From assembly GCA_022561895.1 (NCBI GenBank), contig JADFQH010000017.1, positions 1 through 17,042 of the forward strand: a stretch of DNA of 17,042 bases, written 5' to 3'. The DNA comes from Methanobacteriota archaeon (GTDB lineage: Archaea; Halobacteriota; Halobacteria; Halobacteriales; Halalkalicoccaceae). The notes beneath the pieces were generated by a model. That model did not search any database. It was not told the DNA's origin and saw only the letters and a program-made list of their open reading frames with translations. The position numbers were made by a program, and so were the translations under genes. Shown here in pieces: positions 14,103-17,042 of the stretch (position 1 is the first letter of the stretch; every line of letters begins with the position of its first letter).

Positions 14103-15152
14103 TCACACGATCCGCGTTTCGAGAAAGCTTCGAACCCGAGCGCTCATCTCGTCCCACGTGGGATGGCGTTCGAACCGCCGACGGGCAGAGAGGCTCATCG
14201 CGACGAGCCGGTCGCGGTCGGTCGCGAGCGTCTCAACTGTATGAAAGATCGCCCGCTCGTCGCCCGGCGTGACGAGATAACCGGTCTCGCCGTCGGTTAC
14301 GATATCGCTCGCACCACCCGACGCGCTTGCGAGCGCGGGGAGTCCGAACGCCATCCCTTCGAGATAGACGATCCCGAACCCCTCGTGTGTCGAGGGGACG
14401 GCGAGCAGGTGGGCGGCTTCGAGGCATGTGGCGAGTTCCGCCTCATCGACCCACCCGGTGAACTCGATTCGATCGGAAACCCCCTTCTCGCGAACCAGAC
14501 CGTGGATCTCGCGCGTGTATTCACGGTCGCCGCTGCCCACAACGGTGAGACGCCAGTCCGACTCGACCCGAGAGAGGCCGCGAACGAGCGTTTCGAGCCC
14601 CTTGCGCGGGATGAGGTTGCCGACGAAGACGATTTCGAACGGATTCCGACGAGCGCGCTCCGCGATCGAGGCGTTCGTGGGATGATGATCGAAGCGATCG
14701 CCGCCGGGCCACGCGATAATGCCCGGCACTGAAGAGCGCTCGGCGACCGCCGCCCGCGTCGGACGACTGTTACAGATCACGGCATCGACGGTCGAGAGAT
14801 ACGCGCGTTCGAGTGCGGTGGTAAGAACGCGCTCGATCCCCGATAGTTCGCTCGCCCGGAGGTGATGGACGATCGAGACGATGGGATACTCGACATCGAG
14901 GCAGCGGTTCATCCCGACGAGCGAGGGATGACACAGCTCGTCCTGTAGGAGCACGTCAAACGGGCGTTCGAGGTCGCGTTTGAGCCGTCTCGAACGGTTG
15001 TGTCCGAGGCGTTTCGCGTAGCTCGTTTCGGGTAACGAGAGTAGATCGACACGGTCGCCCCGTTTTCGCAATCCTTCGACCAGCTGATGATCGTAGCGAT
15101 ACCCTCCAGAGCGGGGTTCGAGGTCGCCGTAGACGACGAGACCGATATGCAT
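14103..15152 (-). CDS. GT4-family glycosyltransferase
   Basis: This 349-residue GT-B protein shows the C-terminal nucleotide-sugar domain of family GT4: VFVGNLIPRKGLETLV (175-190), the E-x7-E motif EGFGIVYLEGMAFGLP (E257/E265), and GYLVTPGD (291-298). The N-terminal domain is shorter than usual but has the GGYRYDHQLVEGLRKRG acceptor-side helix (16-32). It transfers a sugar from a nucleotide donor; donor and acceptor cannot be read from sequence. No signal or membrane segment is present, so it acts at the cytoplasmic face. Its ATG shares one base with the stop of the PTPS-like gene (TGATG), meaning tight translational coupling. An in-frame ATG at 15179 lies inside that gene and is less likely. 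Confidence 0.88.
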   Translation of the reverse strand: MHIGLVVYGDLEPRSGGYRYDHQLVEGLRKRGDRVDLLSLPETSYAKRLGHNRSRRLKRDLERPFDVLLQDELCHPSLVGMNRCLDVEYPIVSIVHHLRASELSGIERVLTTALERAYLSTVDAVICNSRPTRAAVAERSSVPGIIAWPGGDRFDHHPTNASIAERARRNPFEIVFVGNLIPRKGLETLVRGLSRVESDWRLTVVGSGDREYTREIHGLVREKGVSDRIEFTGWVDEAELATCLEAAHLLAVPSTHEGFGIVYLEGMAFGLPALASASGGASDIVTDGETGYLVTPGDERAIFHTVETLATDRDRLVAMSLSARRRFERHPTWDEMSARVRSFLETRIV

Positions 15153-15529
15153 CAGACCGCTCGCTCGTAGGCCGCCCACGCGATCTCGTCCTCGTGGAGC
15201 TTTACACGAAGGGTATCGACTTCCGGCGCGTCCAGAGCCGCTGTGAGATCATCGACGACGATTCGCGCGAAATGCTCGACGCTGGGATTCAGTCCCGAAA
15301 ACTCCTCGCGACCGTTCAACAGCTCGTCGCGGTATCGGTCCTCGATGCGATCGAGGGCGGCGGTGAGATCGTCGATATCGAGCAGATAGCCGTACTCGTT
15401 CAGCTCCTTACCGACGCATTCGACGGTGAGTTCGTAGCGATGTGAGTGGATCTCACCCTCGGGACCGGGATCCGGTACAGTCAGAAAGTGCTGGGCGACG
15501 AAATCGGTCGAAACGCAGACGGTGTACAT
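15152..15529 (-). CDS. PTPS/QueD-fold protein with altered active site
   Basis: This 125-residue protein belongs to the 6-pyruvoyltetrahydropterin synthase / 6-carboxytetrahydropterin synthase family (COG0720). Zinc ligands are intact: H14 (AQHF) and H28/H30 (HSH). NPSVEHFA (81-88) matches the family's NPT-x-E segment, and LHEDEIAWAAYE (111-122) matches the C-terminal substrate-binding stretch. The catalytic Cys of QueD (C-x3-H-G-H) is replaced: the equivalent reads EGEIHSH (24-30), with Glu and no Cys. The Asp-His pair usually before the LN element reads Arg-Asp (67-68). It may therefore not be QueD despite nearby queE and queC; a Glu-based variant such as PTPS-III, or a different pterin reaction, is possible. 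ATG 15529 fits both the family N-terminus and an upstream TATA box. Confidence 0.85.
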   Translation of the reverse strand: MYTVCVSTDFVAQHFLTVPDPGPEGEIHSHRYELTVECVGKELNEYGYLLDIDDLTAALDRIEDRYRDELLNGREEFSGLNPSVEHFARIVVDDLTAALDAPEVDTLRVKLHEDEIAWAAYERAV

Positions 15530-15552
15530 GGACCGGGGTTGGGACCGGGCAA

Positions 15553-15564
15553 CCAAATAGTTCG
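15553..15564 (-). promoter_or_regulatory. TATA-like promoter of the PTPS-like/glycosyltransferase operon
   Basis: The minus strand reads CGAACTATTTGG, centred 28 nt before the ATG at 15529. It fixes that start rather than the in-frame ATG at 15556. Confidence 0.45.
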
Positions 15565-15609
15565 GCGTCGAAGCCTCCGATCGTCCATCCGGACGGCTCT
15601 CATCCCTTC

Positions 15610-15641
15610 TCGGCGATCGCCTGCACGGGTCGGCGATCGCC
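15610..15641. repeat. two 12-bp direct repeats, each containing a 10-bp palindrome
   Basis: TCGGCGATCGCC occurs at 15610-15621 and 15630-15641, start to start exactly 20 bp, about two helical turns. Each copy holds the perfect palindrome GGCGATCGCC. They lie 45-90 bp upstream of the PTPS-like promoter and downstream of the regulator gene. A paired operator is possible. CGATCG itself is common in this genome, which weakens the case. Confidence 0.4.
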
Positions 15642-15671
15642 GGAAAACAGCTTACAATCGCGCGCCCGTAT

Positions 15672-15947
15672 TCAGGTGTAGATCAGTCGGTGGAGCTTCG
15701 TTCGCTCGTAGCCGCGCAGGCGCGGGAGCGACGTGACGATCGAGTCGTCCTCGCCGCGAAGCGGGCAGGTCGAGACGAGTTCGTCGCTTCGAAGCTCCGA
15801 GAGCACACTCCGCACATCGGCATCGTCGAGCGAGAGGCGCTCCGTAAGGGTGCTGAGACGGACGTTGTTCTGTCGCAGGACGGTTTCGAGAATGGCGAGT
15901 TTCTCGCCGGCGTGCACGGGCCGATGGACGGGGTCGTGAGCGCTCAT
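15672..15947 (-). CDS. small winged-helix DNA-binding protein
   Basis: This 91-residue protein has a winged helix-turn-helix layout: helix AGEKLAILETVLRQNN (13-28), a turn, recognition-type helix DADVRSVLSELRSDELV (42-58), then a wing region with SIVTSLPRLRGYERTKLHRL (69-88). This resembles MarR/ArsR-like or PhiH1-like haloarchaeal regulators, but the exact family is unclear. Residues 1-12 are His-rich. There is one cysteine (C61). It precedes the PTPS-like gene on the same strand with a 142-nt gap that contains the TCGGCGATCGCC repeats, so it may regulate that operon; this is inferred from position. A TATA-like CTAATACG 25 nt before the ATG at 15947 gives it its own promoter. Confidence 0.75.
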   Translation of the reverse strand: MSAHDPVHRPVHAGEKLAILETVLRQNNVRLSTLTERLSLDDADVRSVLSELRSDELVSTCPLRGEDDSIVTSLPRLRGYERTKLHRLIYT

Positions 15948-15968
15948 GCCATGTCATAGTGAGTCGTA

Positions 15969-15976
15969 CGTATTAG
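15969..15976 (-). promoter_or_regulatory. TATA-like promoter of the winged-helix gene
   Basis: The minus strand reads CTAATACG, centred 25 nt before the ATG at 15947, with a BRE-like CGAAAC just upstream. The spacer between this gene and arfA (15948-16101) shows nothing else convincing apart from the T-run after arfA. Confidence 0.45.
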
Positions 15977-16091
15977 TCGTTTCGGTAATTTAACTACAGT
16001 TCGAAGTAACGATTGAACTCTACGAAAGCGGTGGGCAGTGGCGTGCTGATCGCTGGTTGGTGCGTTTTCATTGGATGATAAGTCTGGCGTG

Positions 16092-16096
16092 AAAAA
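16092..16096 (-). terminator. oligo-T tract after arfA
   Basis: The minus strand has a run of five T residues about 6 nt after the arfA stop codon. Archaeal transcription often ends at such U-tracts without a strong hairpin. The run is short, so this is tentative. Confidence 0.3.
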
Positions 16097-16101
16097 GACG
16101 T

Positions 16102-16875
16102 TCAGTCGTCGGCCGGCAGCGTGCGTTCGACGCGGGTGCCGTTGTGTCGACACTCCTCTAAGGCGTGTTTGGCTGCCATCCCGGCGTCGTGTGCACTGAT
16201 TCCGCGACCGACGCCAACTTGGAGATCGACGCCAACCTCGTTTGCGACGTGGGAGATGGCGTCCTCGTAGGAGGATTCGCAGAGGCCGGGACACGTCGCG
16301 ATGATGTTGTCGCCGCCGACGAAAAACGAAAGCGAGTCGTGTTCTGCGTGCATGTACCGCATCAGCGCGGCATACCCCTGTTCGATGGCGATGAACGTCT
16401 CGAAGGCGTCGACCCGGTCGGTGTACGTGCCGGTGACGTCGATCACGTCGAAATGGGCGATCTGTACGTCTTCGTCGTCTCGTTGGGTCTCGGGGAGGAT
16501 CTCACCATCTAAGATCTCGGTTCGTCCGACATCCTGTGCGCTGCCGGCGGTCTGGAGCACGTCGGTCGCGTCCGCGAGGGCGTCTCTGGGGCTTTGGGCG
16601 CTGCCAATACCCATGCTGATCGAGACGGGATAGCGGTTTCTCACCGACTCTTGAATCAGCGCGTGCTCATCGAGGTCGATCCCGTTTGTGACGGCGATCA
16701 TATTATCGAATCGCGTGAAGAAGATGTAGCCGCCTTCCCGGCCGATCTGCTGGGAGAGATCGGCATAGAGGCGCGACTGGAGGGTCTGGAGATCGACCTC
16801 CCGGCGGGGTTTTGGGGTAACGGTCCACGGGCCGTAGTTGTCGATCTGGACCAGCGTGATCTGTGTGATCGTCAC
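16102..16875 (-). CDS. arfA: GTP cyclohydrolase III (archaeal riboflavin/F420 pathway)
   Basis: ArfA (GCH III) hydrolyses GTP to the formylamino-pyrimidine nucleotide (FAPy) and pyrophosphate, the first step of archaeal riboflavin and coenzyme F420 synthesis. The 257-residue protein has the family's opening (TLVQIDNYGPWTVTPKPRRE, 7-26), FTRFDN (53-58) in the first domain and GGDN (187-190) in the second; these are its two nucleotidyl-cyclase-like, metal-binding halves. GTG 16875 is preferred: V-T-I-T-Q-I-T-L aligns with usual family N-termini and a CAATAAG box is centred 28 nt upstream. ATG at 16896 or 16953 would add residues without homology. It is separated from the winged-helix gene by 154 nt with its own promoter. 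Confidence 0.92.
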   Translation of the reverse strand: MTITQITLVQIDNYGPWTVTPKPRREVDLQTLQSRLYADLSQQIGREGGYIFFTRFDNMIAVTNGIDLDEHALIQESVRNRYPVSISMGIGSAQSPRDALADATDVLQTAGSAQDVGRTEILDGEILPETQRDDEDVQIAHFDVIDVTGTYTDRVDAFETFIAIEQGYAALMRYMHAEHDSLSFFVGGDNIIATCPGLCESSYEDAISHVANEVGVDLQVGVGRGISAHDAGMAAKHALEECRHNGTRVERTLPADD

Positions 16876-16899
16876 GATGACAGTAGTTGGACCCATGCC

Positions 16900-16906
16900 C
16901 TTATTG
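16900..16906 (-). promoter_or_regulatory. TATA-like promoter of arfA
   Basis: The minus strand reads CAATAAG with a BRE-like CCAAAAC just upstream, centred 28 nt before GTG 16875. The same AT-rich patch is also 24-31 nt before the possible rightward ATG at 16931, so it could serve two directions. Confidence 0.4.
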
Positions 16907-16930
16907 CGTTTTGGAAATCCCCCGTCGTCG

Positions 16931-17042
16931 ATGATATCTCCCAAGGAGTCCACAAAGACGCTCCCCGAGCGGTTTCAGTACGGGATTCGCGCCGACACAC
17001 AGATACGCCGGAACCGGCTCGTAGCTCCTCCCCCGACGGAGA
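16931..17042 (+). CDS. possible start of a gene leaving the right edge
   Basis: An ATG at 16931 opens a frame that stays open to the window end (37 codons), beginning MISPKESTKTLPERFQYGIR. About three quarters of third codon positions are G or C, as expected for coding sequence here, and the AT-rich CTTATTG patch is at leaderless distance. The visible residues are basic, unlike most proteins here, and match nothing I recognise. It may be a chance open frame. Confidence 0.3.
   Translation, partial: MISPKESTKTLPERFQYGIRADTQIRRNRLVAPPPTE

Noticed and set aside
1..17042. CRISPR arrays, tRNA or rRNA genes, complete insertion sequences
   Set aside because: I looked for regularly spaced direct repeats, cloverleaf-like segments with TTCRANNC and acceptor pairing, and transposase motifs, and saw none; a covariance-model search would be needed to exclude small RNAs.

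Overview
The window reads as chromosome of a halophilic archaeon (Halobacteria). It is GC-rich, its proteins are strongly acidic, and many genes have a TATA-like box centred about 25-30 nt before the start codon, the pattern of leaderless haloarchaeal transcripts. It also carries archaeal GTP cyclohydrolase III and the preQ0 genes that feed archaeosine in tRNA. I cannot name the genus.

Region 1 (1-7398) is a divergent redox locus. Leftward runs a tightly packed operon: a Tat-exported formate-dehydrogenase-like molybdopterin subunit with a Cys Mo ligand, a four-cluster [4Fe-4S] subunit, and a membrane subunit cut by the window edge. Rightward runs an HdrA-like multi-[4Fe-4S] protein fused to an MvhD-like domain, followed by a TorD-type maturation chaperone. 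The shared spacer carries a palindrome (4564-4579) very close to the DtxR/IdeR iron-repressor site, which suits two operons that together need many Fe-S clusters.

Region 2 (7399-8243) holds three small genes of unknown function: a two-helix membrane protein, a coupled acidic protein, and a 56-residue protein with a basic head and acidic tail. Region 3 (8210-10647, minus strand) is an aldehyde:ferredoxin-oxidoreductase (AOR) family protein translationally coupled to an unknown 238-residue protein. The AOR homologue appears to have lost all four cysteines that hold the family's [4Fe-4S] cluster.

Region 4 (10648-12559) contains small haloarchaeal proteins (two with zinc-finger-like cysteines, one helical, one with a C-terminal membrane anchor) and a 113-bp element with imperfect terminal inverted repeats that looks like a MITE. 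Region 5 (12625-16875) concerns GTP-derived pterins and deazapurines: queE and queC on the plus strand; on the minus strand a PTPS/QueD-fold protein coupled to a GT4 glycosyltransferase, a small winged-helix regulator, and GTP cyclohydrolase III (arfA). The PTPS-like protein keeps the zinc histidines but not the usual catalytic Cys and His, so calling it QueD is doubtful. A possible gene start runs off the right edge.

No tRNA, rRNA, CRISPR array or complete insertion sequence was seen. No stretch over 300 bases lacks a gene.
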